Source: Arthrobacter sp. EM1
Lineage (GTDB): Bacteria > Actinomycetota > Actinomycetes > Actinomycetales > Micrococcaceae
Direction: 5' to 3'
NCBI RefSeq assembly: GCF_029964055.1
Contig: NZ_CP124836.1
Coordinates: 682,001 to 746,000 of the forward strand
Length of the DNA stretch: 64,000 nucleotides
Below are positions 1 through 8,605 of this stretch, piece by piece. The notes beneath the pieces are model-generated. The model saw only the letters and a program-made list of their open reading frames with translations. It was not told the origin of the DNA and ran no database searches. Within the stretch, counting starts at the first letter, position 1; every line of letters starts with the position of its first letter. The position numbers were made by a program, and so were the translations under genes.

Positions 1-343
1 GCTCCAGGCGGTCGACAGCGGCCCGCATCACAAGCTTGTCCTGGGCATTGACCAGCGCATCCGGTCCGGGGTGGACGTTGACACCGGCCCGCTGCAGGGC
101 CCGCAGGTGCTCGGTGGGCACGTGCTCATGGTCGAAGGTCAGGACGTCAAGGCCGCGGGAGAACTCAAGGAGATGGTCCAAGTCGGTGTAGTCACCGACC
201 GGGGCATGGGCCACGGCCGAAACTGCCGAAACGTCCTCAGCTTCGGCGAGGACGCGGAGCTCGAAGCCCAGGGCGGTGGCCGCGGGGGCCATCATACGGG
301 CGAGCTGGCCGCCGCCAACTACACCGATCACAGGAAAAGTCAC
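1..343 (-). CDS. purK: N5-carboxyaminoimidazole ribonucleotide synthase, N-terminal part (cut by window edge)
   Basis: Only the first about 114 codons are inside the window. Read on the minus strand from a GTG at 341-343, the protein begins VTFPVIGVVGGGQLARMM, the glycine-rich start of the ATP-grasp enzyme PurK. It continues with LTFDHEHVP and the segment HPGPDALVNAQDKLVMR, both typical of PurK. The family enzyme converts AIR, bicarbonate and ATP to N5-CAIR in cytoplasmic purine synthesis. The gene is divergent from the GtrA-like gene, with about 250 bp between the starts. The remainder, including the catalytic ATP-grasp core, lies before position 1, so completeness cannot be judged. Confidence 0.9.
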   Translation of the reverse strand, partial: MTFPVIGVVGGGQLARMMAPAATALGFELRVLAEAEDVSAVSAVAHAPVGDYTDLDHLLEFSRGLDVLTFDHEHVPTEHLRALQRAGVNVHPGPDALVNAQDKLVMRAAVDRLE

Positions 344-597
344 AAGCCCCAGCCTACCGAAAAGCTCGCAATAACCCGGCTTTTGGTAGTCCCGGAGCGG
401 GTTCCGGGCTGCCATTGGCCGGATTTAAGCAAGCTTCGGCAGGGGACGCGCCCGGCACGGCAACCGGCCGCCGGTACCATTCCACGCTGGCCGGTTTGCG
501 GCGGCCGGACCGCTGGAGGCGGTGAGTTGCCGGGAATCGGCGCTAAAATGGGCCGTTGGCCCAATGGCCTACGAGTTCACGACGGCCACGGAGGGTC

Positions 598-1176
598 ATG
601 ATTACTACACTTACCGAGCGCTTGCGCGGACTTGCCTCGCTGTTCTGGCGCGAAGTCGCCAAGTTCGGTGCCGTCGGCGGGGTGGCGTTCATTATTGACA
701 ACGGCCTCACTTACTACCTGATGCACGGGCCGATGACCGACAGCGAAGCCAAAGCCCGCTTTGTCGGCGCCACCCTCGCCACGATCTTCTCCTGGATTGC
801 GAACCGTTTCTGGACTTTCCGCCACCGCCGCCAGGACAACGTCCTCCGGGAGCTCGCGATGTTCATCCTGATCAACGGCATTGGCATCGGTATCTCCACC
901 GGGTTCACGGCCCTCGCCAAGTACAGCTTCAACGTGACGGACAAAAACATGCTGTTCGCCGCCGGCATTGTTGGCATCCTGGTTGCCACAGTGGTGCGCT
1001 TTTTCGCCTACCGGTTCCTGGTCTTTAACAAGGAACTCGACGAAGAACCGGAATTCTCCCACGACCACGAGATCATCGAGCGGCACCCGCACACCCAGTC
1101 CGGCCCCGCCCTCGAGAGCCACCTGGTCCAGGGCAGCACCGCCAAGGACCGGGAAGTCCCCGGCCCGCCGGCCTAA
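598..1176 (+). CDS. GtrA-like family membrane protein
   Basis: A 192-residue protein with four hydrophobic segments (roughly residues 20-40, 52-72, 83-105 and 115-140) and a charged C-terminal tail ending RHPHTQSG...PGPPA. The N-terminal stretch KFGAVGGVAFIIDNGLTYYL and the central ANRFWTFRHRR are hallmarks of the GtrA family. These small membrane proteins help move or modify polyprenyl-linked sugars for cell-surface polysaccharides. I chose the ATG at 598 because GGAGGG lies just upstream at 590-595; an in-frame TTG at 556 has no good ribosome-binding site. The precise sugar substrate cannot be read from the sequence. Confidence 0.85.
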   Translation: MITTLTERLRGLASLFWREVAKFGAVGGVAFIIDNGLTYYLMHGPMTDSEAKARFVGATLATIFSWIANRFWTFRHRRQDNVLRELAMFILINGIGIGISTGFTALAKYSFNVTDKNMLFAAGIVGILVATVVRFFAYRFLVFNKELDEEPEFSHDHEIIERHPHTQSGPALESHLVQGSTAKDREVPGPPA

Positions 1177-1184
1177 GTCAGCCC

Positions 1185-1889
1185 TCAGCCGCCGTTGACG
1201 CGCTCGTCCGCGAGCAGCTTTTCCGTTACCGTGACCTCGGGGTGCACCAGCACTACCGAACCGTTACGGTGCCAGGCGCCCAAGGCCTGGGCCAACGCTG
1301 CTTCCAAGCCGTTGCCGGCCGGCACCAGCAACCGCACGCCGTCCGCCGGGGCCGCCGCGAAGCCGTCCAGCAATCCGCCGTGGCTATGCTCTGCCCCGGT
1401 TGCTGACCGCACGGCCCGCCGTGAGGCCTCCGGAGCCACATGCGGCATCAAAACGTCGCCGTGGGAGCGCACCTCGGCGGCATAGTCCAGCACACTGCTG
1501 GGCAGCTCACCCGGCCAGCGCATGGCCAACGCCGGGAGCGCCACAGCCAGGACGGCGTCGAAGGCGCCGAGCGCTGCGCCGGGGCCGGGATCGGCGGTGG
1601 CCAGCAGTTCGGCCTCGGCGTCGCCGAACACAACCTCCATACCGAGCTGCCAGGCCGCGAGGGCGAGGATGGCGGATTTCCAGTGCGCCGGCAGGTCCAG
1701 CCGCAACCGCGTCCCGGGCTCGGCGTCGAGCTCGTCCTGCAACAGGTTGCCTGTCTTCGCGACCCAGTTGTCCAAAACCCGGCCGGAAAGCTCTACCCGC
1801 TCGGAGTCGGGCCCGTACCAAGTCAGCCGCGGAGAGGTCGACTGGCCGGAACGCAGGGCTGTCATCAGTTCGATTGCCGGGATGCTCAT
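1185..1889 (-). CDS. TIGR03089 family protein
   Basis: A 234-residue cytoplasmic protein starting MSIPAIELMTALRSGQSTSPRLTWYG. It resembles the actinobacterial TIGR03089 family, which looks like a truncated relative of AMP-binding (acyl/aryl-CoA synthetase) enzymes. The segments RVELSGRVLDNWVAKTGNLL and DLPAHWKSAILALAAWQLG match the N-terminal subdomain of that superfamily. I see no P-loop (YTSGTTG-like) motif, so adenylation activity is doubtful and the function is unknown. The open frame extends upstream, but the ATG at 1889 fits the family length. Its stop lies 8 bp from the convergent GtrA-like gene. Confidence 0.8.
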   Translation of the reverse strand: MSIPAIELMTALRSGQSTSPRLTWYGPDSERVELSGRVLDNWVAKTGNLLQDELDAEPGTRLRLDLPAHWKSAILALAAWQLGMEVVFGDAEAELLATADPGPGAALGAFDAVLAVALPALAMRWPGELPSSVLDYAAEVRSHGDVLMPHVAPEASRRAVRSATGAEHSHGGLLDGFAAAPADGVRLLVPAGNGLEAALAQALGAWHRNGSVVLVHPEVTVTEKLLADERVNGG

Positions 1890-2239
1890 GGGTTCATCTT
1901 GCCACGGCCGAACCGCGTGATCTCCATCACCTGTGTCGCGGGGGTTTAGCTCTGCGGCGCCACGGTGCACGGGGAAGTTTGCCTAAAATTCAGCTAAATG
2001 TCCCCGGAAGTGCTCAGTACGCTGATTAATCCGCGTAATCAGCGGGCTGATGCCAAAAAATTACTCGCGTGGCGTGCCCGGCGTTCAGGTAGGAAAGTGA
2101 TTATTATCCCCGGCGTGGCTTGACTACCGGATACTTACACACGTGTAATTAGGTATCGAAGGCCAAAGCGCTGAATCCCGTACTCGAGCCGAGTGTCAAC
2201 GGGACAGGCAAGGGCCGCAAAACCAGAAAGGAAACGCCA
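1890..2239. promoter_or_regulatory. Divergent intergenic region with two inverted repeats and a promoter-like pair upstream of whiB2
   Basis: This 350-bp gap is clearly AT-richer than the genes around it. A perfect 9-bp inverted repeat (arms 2020-2028 and 2036-2044, spacer ATCCGCG) sits in its middle. A second repeat, TTACAC-AC-GTGTAA, lies at 2135-2148. TTGACT at 2120-2125 and TGTAAT at 2144-2149, 18 bp apart, make a plausible promoter for whiB2 that overlaps the second repeat. The ribosome-binding site GAAAGGAAA lies just before the whiB2 ATG. Promoter and operator roles are inferred from sequence alone. Confidence 0.5.
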
Positions 2240-2782
2240 ATGGGGCTAGCAGAGCGTATCCATGAACAGGCCGTCGTTGCTGGGCAGGCCACGGCCACGT
2301 ACCGTTCACGAGGTGTACCGAGCGACTGGTACGTCGATCCGGCCGATCCGGACGCTGCGGACCGTTACAACGAACGGGCCAAAGACCCGCTGCAGGACCA
2401 GGCGACTGCCTTCCTTGCGGCGCACGATGAACTCCTGTCCGGACCGGACCAGGAAAACGATCTTCACGATCCCCCGATGGAACTTCAGACCCTCCATGCC
2501 GGCACCACCACGCAGCCGGTGTGGATCGGACTGCCCTCCCAGCAGGACTTCGACGATGAAGGCGAGCTGGGCTGGCAGACGGACGCGCTCTGCGCCCAGA
2601 CGGACCCGGAGGCATTCTTCCCCGAGAAGGGCGGCTCCACACGCGACGCCAAGAAGGTCTGCGGGGCGTGCAACGTCCGCTCGCAGTGCCTCGAATACGC
2701 TCTGTCGAACGACGAGCGTTTCGGAATCTGGGGTGGCCTCTCCGAGCGCGAGCGGCGCCGGCTTAGGAAGCGAGCGATCTAA
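2240..2782 (+). CDS. whiB2: WhiB-family iron-sulfur transcriptional regulator (WhiB2/WhmD-like)
   Basis: A 180-residue protein whose C-terminal half is a WhiB domain. The four [4Fe-4S] ligands are Cys118, Cys141, Cys144 and Cys150 (spacing C-x22-C-x2-C-x5-C), followed by the turn motif GIWGG at 162-166 and the basic tail RERRRLRKRAI. The family regulates septation and development by binding sigma-factor region 4 and DNA. The neighbourhood (metallopeptidase and DUF3499 genes nearby) matches that of mycobacterial whiB2. The acidic N-terminal extension of about 95 residues is longer than a minimal WhiB; the ATG at 2479 would remove it, but the ATG at 2240 has a much better ribosome-binding site. 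Confidence 0.9.
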   Translation: MGLAERIHEQAVVAGQATATYRSRGVPSDWYVDPADPDAADRYNERAKDPLQDQATAFLAAHDELLSGPDQENDLHDPPMELQTLHAGTTTQPVWIGLPSQQDFDDEGELGWQTDALCAQTDPEAFFPEKGGSTRDAKKVCGACNVRSQCLEYALSNDERFGIWGGLSERERRRLRKRAI

Positions 2783-2811
2783 TTCTTCAGGAAGTACGAG
2801 TCACCGCCGTT

Positions 2812-5800
2812 GTGGTTTCCCACGACGGCGGTGACTTTCTCCCCAGGACCCTCGCGGCACTGGCAGCCCAGACCCGGCCCGCAGACGCCTGTATCGGTGT
2901 CGACACCGGCTCCCGCGACCAATCGGCGACCCTCCTCCAACAGGCTCTCGGCACCGCCAACGTCACCGTCTATCAGCAGGCCCGCAGCGGCATGGGCGCG
3001 GCCGTGCAGGCTGGCCTCGCCGCGCTCGACCCCTGGGACGGCCGCGGCACGTCCAAGGCGGCGCCGGCCGAATGGATCTGGCTGCTGCATGACGACGCTG
3101 CCCCGGCTCCGGAAGCCCTGGCCGAGCTGCTCCAGGCCGTGGAACGTGCACCGTCCGTCACGGTTGCCGGCTGCAAGCAGCTGGACTGGCACTCCGAGCG
3201 GCGGCTGATCGACGTTGGGCTCTCCACCAGCCGCTGGGCCGAACGGCTGACCCTGATCGACGCCGACGAGCTCGACCAAGGCCAATATGATGGCCGCAGC
3301 GACACGTTTGCCGTCAATTCCGCGGGGATGCTGGTCCGCCGCGACGTCTGGGAGGACCTCGGCGGCTTCGATCCGGCCCTGCCCGGCAGCGGCGACGACG
3401 TTGACTTCTGCTGGCGCAACCGGCTCGCCGGGCACCGGGTAGTCGTTGTGCCGGGTGCCAAAATGTTCCACGTCTCGCACCGCCCGCATGCCCTGGGCAA
3501 TGCGAAGGCGGCGCGCAAGGCGCAGGTGTATCTGCGGCTCAAGCACGCCCCGGTATGGAAGGTGCCGCTGCATGCAGCCGGTGCCCTGCTGGGGAGCATT
3601 TTCAAAGTAGTCCTGAGTATTGCGGTCAAGGATCCGGGCCACGGTTTTTCCCAACTCCTGGCAACGTTTGCTGCGCTTGGCCGGCCCGCTGCCGTGGTCC
3701 GCGGGCGGCGCAGTGCTGGCCGGTCCCGCCGCATCCGGCGTTCTGTGATTAAGGGTCTGCAGACACCGCGCCGCGAAGTGTGGGCGCACCGCCGCTCACT
3801 GATGGAAGCCCTCGGCGCGGACGATTCAGCGGACGCCCTGGCGGCGAATGATCCGCTGGCCGAACAGCCCACCGGCGACTCGGACGACGACTTCGCCGCG
3901 CTCACTACCTCCGAGCGCGGCTGGGTGGGCAACGGCGCGCTTCTCGCCATCCTGATTGCCACCGCAGCCTCCCTGACCGGGCTGCTCAGCCTCTTCCGGG
4001 CCGAAGCCGTCTCCGGCGGCGCGATGATCCCCGTCTCGCAGCGGCTGGGTGAGATCTGGGACCACGCCGCCGGCTGGTGGATCAGCCTCGGCCCGGGGGT
4101 TCCCGGCCATGGCGATCCCTTCGGGTACCTCCTCTGGGTCCTCGGCGTGCTCGGCGCCGGCAACGCCAACACCGCGCTGGGTTCGCTGCTGATCCTGGCC
4201 ATGCCCCTTTCCGCCCTCGGAGCCTGGTTTGCTGCCGGTGCCCTGACGCAGCGCCGCCGCCTCCGGCTCGCGGCAGCCCTCGTGTGGGCCGGAGCACCCG
4301 CCCTGCAGGTGGCGCTCAACCAGGGCCGCGTTGGGGCCCTGGTGGTCCACGTCCTGATGCCGGTGCTGGTGTTGGCCCTGCTGCGGGCCACCGGAACCGC
4401 CGCGGGACGCGGGCGCTACGCCGTTCCGGCCCCAGGCGAGCGGCGCTTCACCGAGCTGCCGCCAGCCAAGCCCGGCATCAACGGCACCCCGTCCTGGACC
4501 GCCGCCGCTGCTGCCGGCCTGGCCTTGGCGGCCTGCACAGCGGCAGCCCCTTCGCTGCTGGTGCCCGGCATCGCCCTCGTGGCGCTGTGCGGAGCTCTTC
4601 CGGGCCGTCGCGGACGGACCGTCTGGTGGGCGCTGTTGCCAAGCCTCGCCCTATTCGTACCGTTCCTGGCCTCCACCCTTGACCGGCCCCGCGCACTGCT
4701 CGCCGACCCCGGCGTGCCGCTGGCCTTTGACGCCGCACCCCTGTGGCAGCAGTTCCTCGGCCAGCCGCTGCGCTTCGCAGCCGACGGCGGGCTCACCGGC
4801 CTGCCGCTCTTCGGCGCTGGTTTTGCTGTGCCGTGGGCGCTCCTGCTTGCCCTGCTGGTGGGGCTGCCGGTGCTGGCCTTGGCCGTTGCTGCGCTGTTCC
4901 TCCCCGGCCGCCCGCCGCGGATCGCGCGGGCCCTTTGGGCCGCGGCGCTGCTTTTGCTGGCCGGCGGCTGGCTCAGCAGCCAGCTCGCCACCGGCGCCGG
5001 TACCAACGTCCTGGTCACCCCCTTTACGGGCCCCGCCGTGTCGGCGGCAGGCTTCGCCCTGCTGGCGTCGGCGCTGATCGGCGCGGCGGGCCTGCTGGAC
5101 ACCGCCGACCGCGCGGCCGCCGCAACGGTGGGCCGCAAGGTCACGACCCGGGTCACCGCGGCCGTGGCCATGGTCCTCCTGCTGGCCGGACCCGCGGCCG
5201 GCCTCACCGTGTGGGCCACGCAAAACGTCCTCTCACAATCCACCCTGGCCGCGGCTGGTCCTGGCGCCGGACCGGCTGATTCGCCGGCCACGGCTTCACT
5301 TGGCGTTCGCCGGCTGGTGCAGCCCGCAGCGTCCCGGGTCCTGCCGGCAACGGCAATCGACCGCGGCGAGGGGCCGGAACAGACTCGAAGCCTGGTCATT
5401 TCCACCGGCGATAACGGCACGTTCGACGCCGCACTGATGCGTGGTGCCGGCACCACCCTCGATGCCCTGTCCACCATCGCCACTGCGCGCCCGATCATGG
5501 GTGCGCCGGGGCAGGAGACCGCCCGTGACGACGACGCCGTTGTGGCGTCCGTCCGCAAGGTTGTAGCCACCATCGTCGCAGCCCAGGGCGTGGACCCCCG
5601 CGGCGACCTTGAACGGCTCGGCGTTGGCTTCGTGGTCCTCAGGGCAGACGATACCGCGGCGCAACTGACAGCCAGCCGGATGGATGCCGTCCCCGGACTC
5701 GTCTCCGTCGGCAAAACCGACGTCGGCTGGCTGTGGCGTATAAGCCCGCTGAACCAGCCGGTAATCCAGGCCGCCGACGTAGCCCACCGGGTGCGGATCG

Positions 5801-6171
5801 TTGATGGCGCAGGCGCCACAGTCGCTCTGGTCCCGTCCCGCGCCGTGTCCGCCGACGCTGCGGTCGCCGCCGGTCCGGAAGGCCGGCTGGTGGTGCTGGC
5901 CGAACGCGCCGATCCGGGCTGGAGTGCCTGGCTCGACGGCCGCCGCCTCACCGCCACCACTTCGGGCTGGGCGCAGGCCTTCACCTTGCCGGCCCAGGGC
6001 GGGCAGCTAAGTGTCCGCTACGAAGCACCTTGGGCGCTCTGGGCCGGGGTTGCCCAGGCCGTCATCATTGGACTGACAGCCCTTCTTGCCATCCCCATGC
6101 CTGCCCGCCGGCCAAACACCGGCCTCTCCCGGGACGAAGGCTCCCTGCGTAAGGAACGTCTTGATCCCTAA
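2812..6171 (+). CDS. Large membrane family-2 glycosyltransferase
   Basis: A protein of at least 1,119 residues. The N-terminal 270 or so form a GT-A glycosyltransferase: VVSHDGGDFLPRTLAAL, the metal-binding region WLLHDDAAPAPEAL and the acceptor/catalytic region GSGDDVDFCWRNRLAG. A linker leads to a hydrophobic domain with ten or more transmembrane segments (about residues 375-800), then an extracytoplasmic C-terminal part with one last membrane helix near residue 1085. This layout suggests transfer of a sugar onto a cell-envelope polymer or lipid at the membrane. The first usual start codon, GTG 2812, falls inside the first beta strand. The in-frame codons before it (from 2767) have no ATG, GTG or TTG, so the true start may be the ATT at 2782, which overlaps the whiB2 stop. 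It is co-directional with whiB2 and the DUF5719 gene. Confidence 0.85.
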   Translation: MVSHDGGDFLPRTLAALAAQTRPADACIGVDTGSRDQSATLLQQALGTANVTVYQQARSGMGAAVQAGLAALDPWDGRGTSKAAPAEWIWLLHDDAAPAPEALAELLQAVERAPSVTVAGCKQLDWHSERRLIDVGLSTSRWAERLTLIDADELDQGQYDGRSDTFAVNSAGMLVRRDVWEDLGGFDPALPGSGDDVDFCWRNRLAGHRVVVVPGAKMFHVSHRPHALGNAKAARKAQVYLRLKHAPVWKVPLHAAGALLGSIFKVVLSIAVKDPGHGFSQLLATFAALGRPAAVVRGRRSAGRSRRIRRSVIKGLQTPRREVWAHRRSLMEALGADDSADALAANDPLAEQPTGDSDDDFAALTTSERGWVGNGALLAILIATAASLTGLLSLFRAEAVSGGAMIPVSQRLGEIWDHAAGWWISLGPGVPGHGDPFGYLLWVLGVLGAGNANTALGSLLILAMPLSALGAWFAAGALTQRRRLRLAAALVWAGAPALQVALNQGRVGALVVHVLMPVLVLALLRATGTAAGRGRYAVPAPGERRFTELPPAKPGINGTPSWTAAAAAGLALAACTAAAPSLLVPGIALVALCGALPGRRGRTVWWALLPSLALFVPFLASTLDRPRALLADPGVPLAFDAAPLWQQFLGQPLRFAADGGLTGLPLFGAGFAVPWALLLALLVGLPVLALAVAALFLPGRPPRIARALWAAALLLLAGGWLSSQLATGAGTNVLVTPFTGPAVSAAGFALLASALIGAAGLLDTADRAAAATVGRKVTTRVTAAVAMVLLLAGPAAGLTVWATQNVLSQSTLAAAGPGAGPADSPATASLGVRRLVQPAASRVLPATAIDRGEGPEQTRSLVISTGDNGTFDAALMRGAGTTLDALSTIATARPIMGAPGQETARDDDAVVASVRKVVATIVAAQGVDPRGDLERLGVGFVVLRADDTAAQLTASRMDAVPGLVSVGKTDVGWLWRISPLNQPVIQAADVAHRVRIVDGAGATVALVPSRAVSADAAVAAGPEGRLVVLAERADPGWSAWLDGRRLTATTSGWAQAFTLPAQGGQLSVRYEAPWALWAGVAQAVIIGLTALLAIPMPARRPNTGLSRDEGSLRKERLDP

Positions 6172-7918
6172 CGACGACTACCCGGTGAACAAAGCCCCGG
6201 ACGCCCTGCACACCGACGGGAAGCCCGCCGTCCCAGCAGGCGAGCCTGCTGGGACGGCGGGCACACCCGCCAAGCTGGCCCGCGCCAAGCGAAGGACACT
6301 CGGGTCGCGCGGCGAGCGGGCGGCTGCTGCTGTGCGCGTCCGGCGGCTGGGCGGCGTGCTCGCCGCCATAGCGCTCGTCGCTGCCGGCGGCGGACTTGTG
6401 GCCGCCACGGCGCTTGCCCCGCAGGGGCCCGCCGGCAGCCGCCCCATCGCGGCCCCCCTGACGGCCGTCCCGGCAGGCAACAGCGTCGGTGTCTGCCCGG
6501 GCCCGGCCAGGCTGCTTGACGGCGCACCCATCGGTACTGACCCGCAATTCAGTCCTGTCTCTGCGACCGCCAAAACCGACGTCAGCGCCATTGTGCTGGC
6601 ATCCGGCACCGGTGCCCTGCCCGGCAGCAGGCTCGCCGCGCTCACCGGGAGCACGCTGGTGGAGCTTGCCAAGACCACGGCGGCGGCCGAAAGCCCTGCC
6701 CCCGCACCAACCAGGCCGGCCAATGCCGCGCCCGTGGCCGGGGTGGTGTCCCAGCGCGGAGTTGATGACGTCAGCGTCCTCAGCGCTGACGCCGAAGGCG
6801 GCCTGCAGCCCTCCGCGGGAGCTGTGATGAGCTACACGGCAGGGGACGGGGACCTCCGCGGGGCGGCAGCCGCAGCGTGCCAGCAGCCCGCCAACGATCT
6901 CTGGCTCGTCGGGGCGAACACCGCATTGGGCCGCACGGCGGTCCTTAAGCTGAGCAACGCTTCGAGCAGCCCGGCCACTGTCAGCCTCGACCTCTTCGGA
7001 GCCAAGGGCCCCCTCCAGGCCCCGGGCAGCCGCGGGCTCCTGGTCGCGCCGGGAACTACACGCTCCGTCATCCTGGCAGGACTCGCGCCGGGACAGGAAC
7101 AGCTCAGCGTCCGGGTGCGCAGCGCCGGCGGACCCGTGGCTGCTGTCATCCAGCAGAGCGTTCTGCGCGGGCTGACCCCAGGCGGTGTGGAATTCATTGT
7201 CCCCGCTGCGGCCCCGGCCCAGCGCCAGGTGATCTCCGGCGTCGACATCCAGGATCGCGCAGCTGTGGCAGCCCTGACCGCCAAGCCCGGTTTCGCAGAC
7301 GCCGGCCCGGCGCTGCAAATCACGGTGCCGGGGTCCGCCGACGCCGTTGTCGCCATTAAGCTGTTCGGCCGGGACGGCCAGAAGGCCCTTCCCGGCGGCG
7401 GGGTGGTCACGGCGAAGGCCGGATCAGTCACCCAGGTCCCACTCGCCGGCGTGCCGGCCGGTCCCTATACGGTGGCGGTCGCTTCGGACGTATCGTTCAC
7501 CGCGGCAGCCCGCGTCACGCGGGGCCTCAAGGCCGAAGACGCTGCCGACTTCGCCTGGTCGGCGGCCTCGGCGCGGCTGGGAAGCCAACACGTTGTTCCG
7601 GTCCCCGGCGCAGGCGACCGCTTCCTCATATTCGGGGCTCCCGAGGGGCGGGCCACCATTTCCTACTCCCCGATTACTGCGGACGGGAAGATCCGTACGG
7701 CCGGTTCCGCTGACATCGCCGGCGGCACCACGGCCTCCATCAGGGTCCCGGACGAGGCCGACGGCGCAAAGGTTGTTGGCTACCTCGTGTCCGCCGCGGG
7801 CGATCCCGCCTATGGCGCGGTGCTGCTGCAGCAGGACGGCAGGCAGGACGTCTCAACGATTACCATTGCCCCGGGGGCCGCGGGCCAGGAGCAGGTGCCT
7901 GTCACCCTCGGGTACTGA
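6161..7918 (+). CDS. DUF5719 family protein, membrane-anchored
   Basis: A 585-residue protein. After a basic N-terminus of about 60 residues there is a single transmembrane or signal-anchor helix (VRRLGGVLAAIALVAAGGGL), then a long Ala/Gly/Pro-rich extracytoplasmic part of repeated beta-strand-like segments, as in DUF5719 proteins of actinobacteria. The function of the family is unknown. I chose the TTG at 6161 because AAGGAA (6151-6156) stands 4 bases before it. This start overlaps the glycosyltransferase stop by 11 bases, suggesting coupled translation and a joint role at the envelope. An earlier in-frame start at 6086 would overlap the upstream gene by 86 bases and lacks such a site. Confidence 0.8.
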   Translation: MIPNDDYPVNKAPDALHTDGKPAVPAGEPAGTAGTPAKLARAKRRTLGSRGERAAAAVRVRRLGGVLAAIALVAAGGGLVAATALAPQGPAGSRPIAAPLTAVPAGNSVGVCPGPARLLDGAPIGTDPQFSPVSATAKTDVSAIVLASGTGALPGSRLAALTGSTLVELAKTTAAAESPAPAPTRPANAAPVAGVVSQRGVDDVSVLSADAEGGLQPSAGAVMSYTAGDGDLRGAAAAACQQPANDLWLVGANTALGRTAVLKLSNASSSPATVSLDLFGAKGPLQAPGSRGLLVAPGTTRSVILAGLAPGQEQLSVRVRSAGGPVAAVIQQSVLRGLTPGGVEFIVPAAAPAQRQVISGVDIQDRAAVAALTAKPGFADAGPALQITVPGSADAVVAIKLFGRDGQKALPGGGVVTAKAGSVTQVPLAGVPAGPYTVAVASDVSFTAAARVTRGLKAEDAADFAWSAASARLGSQHVVPVPGAGDRFLIFGAPEGRATISYSPITADGKIRTAGSADIAGGTTASIRVPDEADGAKVVGYLVSAAGDPAYGAVLLQQDGRQDVSTITIAPGAAGQEQVPVTLGY

Positions 7919-7963
7919 CCACACCCTGGCCAGGAGGCCGCCGCAGCGAACCCCGGCGGCCAA

Positions 7964-8500
7964 CTAGTATCGGCGTCGGTAGACCGGGTCCAGTGACTCG
8001 GGCGGAACGCCGAGCATCTCTGCCGTGTACTCCACCACAACGTCATGGACCAGGTCCTGAAGTTCCTCGCGGCTCGCGCAGGCATGTTCGACTACCCGCC
8101 GGTACAAGGTGATGACCGGCCCCTCCTCCGCCGTAGCGGGGGAGCAGGACCCCATGGGTGCGGGAGTGCGCTCCGCCACGATCTGTTCCAGGCCCGGCGG
8201 AATCTCATCGACGGCGAAACGGACACCGTCCAGCGGTTTGCCCCAAATGTCATGGAGCCGCTCCGCTGAGTCGAGGACGAAGTCGTCGAAGCGATCCGAA
8301 CGGGTCCGGTAGCCGGGCAGTGTGGGCAGCATAAGCTCCCCGCGGAGCCCCCGGCCGTGCCGGTTCCTCCGCCGCTGGCGGAAGCCCCGCGCCGGCGCGG
8401 CGCGCCCGGAAGCGCCTGCTGTGGACCCGGCGTCGGAACGTCCGGAGTCGCTTTCAGCCAAGCGGACCGTAAAACCCGGATCGTGGTGCGATGACTGCAT
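7964..8500 (-). CDS. Metallopeptidase-family (zincin-like) protein with degenerate active-site motif
   Basis: A 178-residue protein. From about residue 57, MLPTLPGYRTRSDRFDDFV and AERLHDIWGKPLDGVRFAVDEIP match the small actinobacterial metallopeptidase family found next to whiB2 and DUF3499. In classical members a C-terminal HExxH binds zinc. Here the equivalent stretch is LVHDVVVEYTAEMLGV, with His followed by Asp and no second His four residues on. It may therefore be inactive or bind metal differently. The N-terminal 56 residues are basic and poorly conserved in character; a GTG or ATG nearer residue 57 is a possible alternative start. It is divergent from the DUF3499 gene. Confidence 0.75.
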   Translation of the reverse strand: MQSSHHDPGFTVRLAESDSGRSDAGSTAGASGRAAPARGFRQRRRNRHGRGLRGELMLPTLPGYRTRSDRFDDFVLDSAERLHDIWGKPLDGVRFAVDEIPPGLEQIVAERTPAPMGSCSPATAEEGPVITLYRRVVEHACASREELQDLVHDVVVEYTAEMLGVPPESLDPVYRRRY

Positions 8501-8605
8501 ATCTCGACTCTAAACCCGGCGAAAGGTTTACGCGACACGGGCGCCCGACCCGCCGTCAGCGTGCCGGGCGCCCCCTCCCGGTCCGGGGGAGTAGTCTGTG
8601 ATGTC

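Noticed and set aside
556..597. Longer start of the GtrA-like gene at TTG 556
   Set aside because: It has no ribosome-binding site and adds a non-conserved Arg/Pro-rich stretch, whereas ATG 598 follows GGAGGG.
1440..1949. Plus-strand open frames across the TIGR03089 gene
   Set aside because: They are shadows of the minus-strand gene, with no recognisable family features and composition typical of antisense frames in GC-rich DNA.
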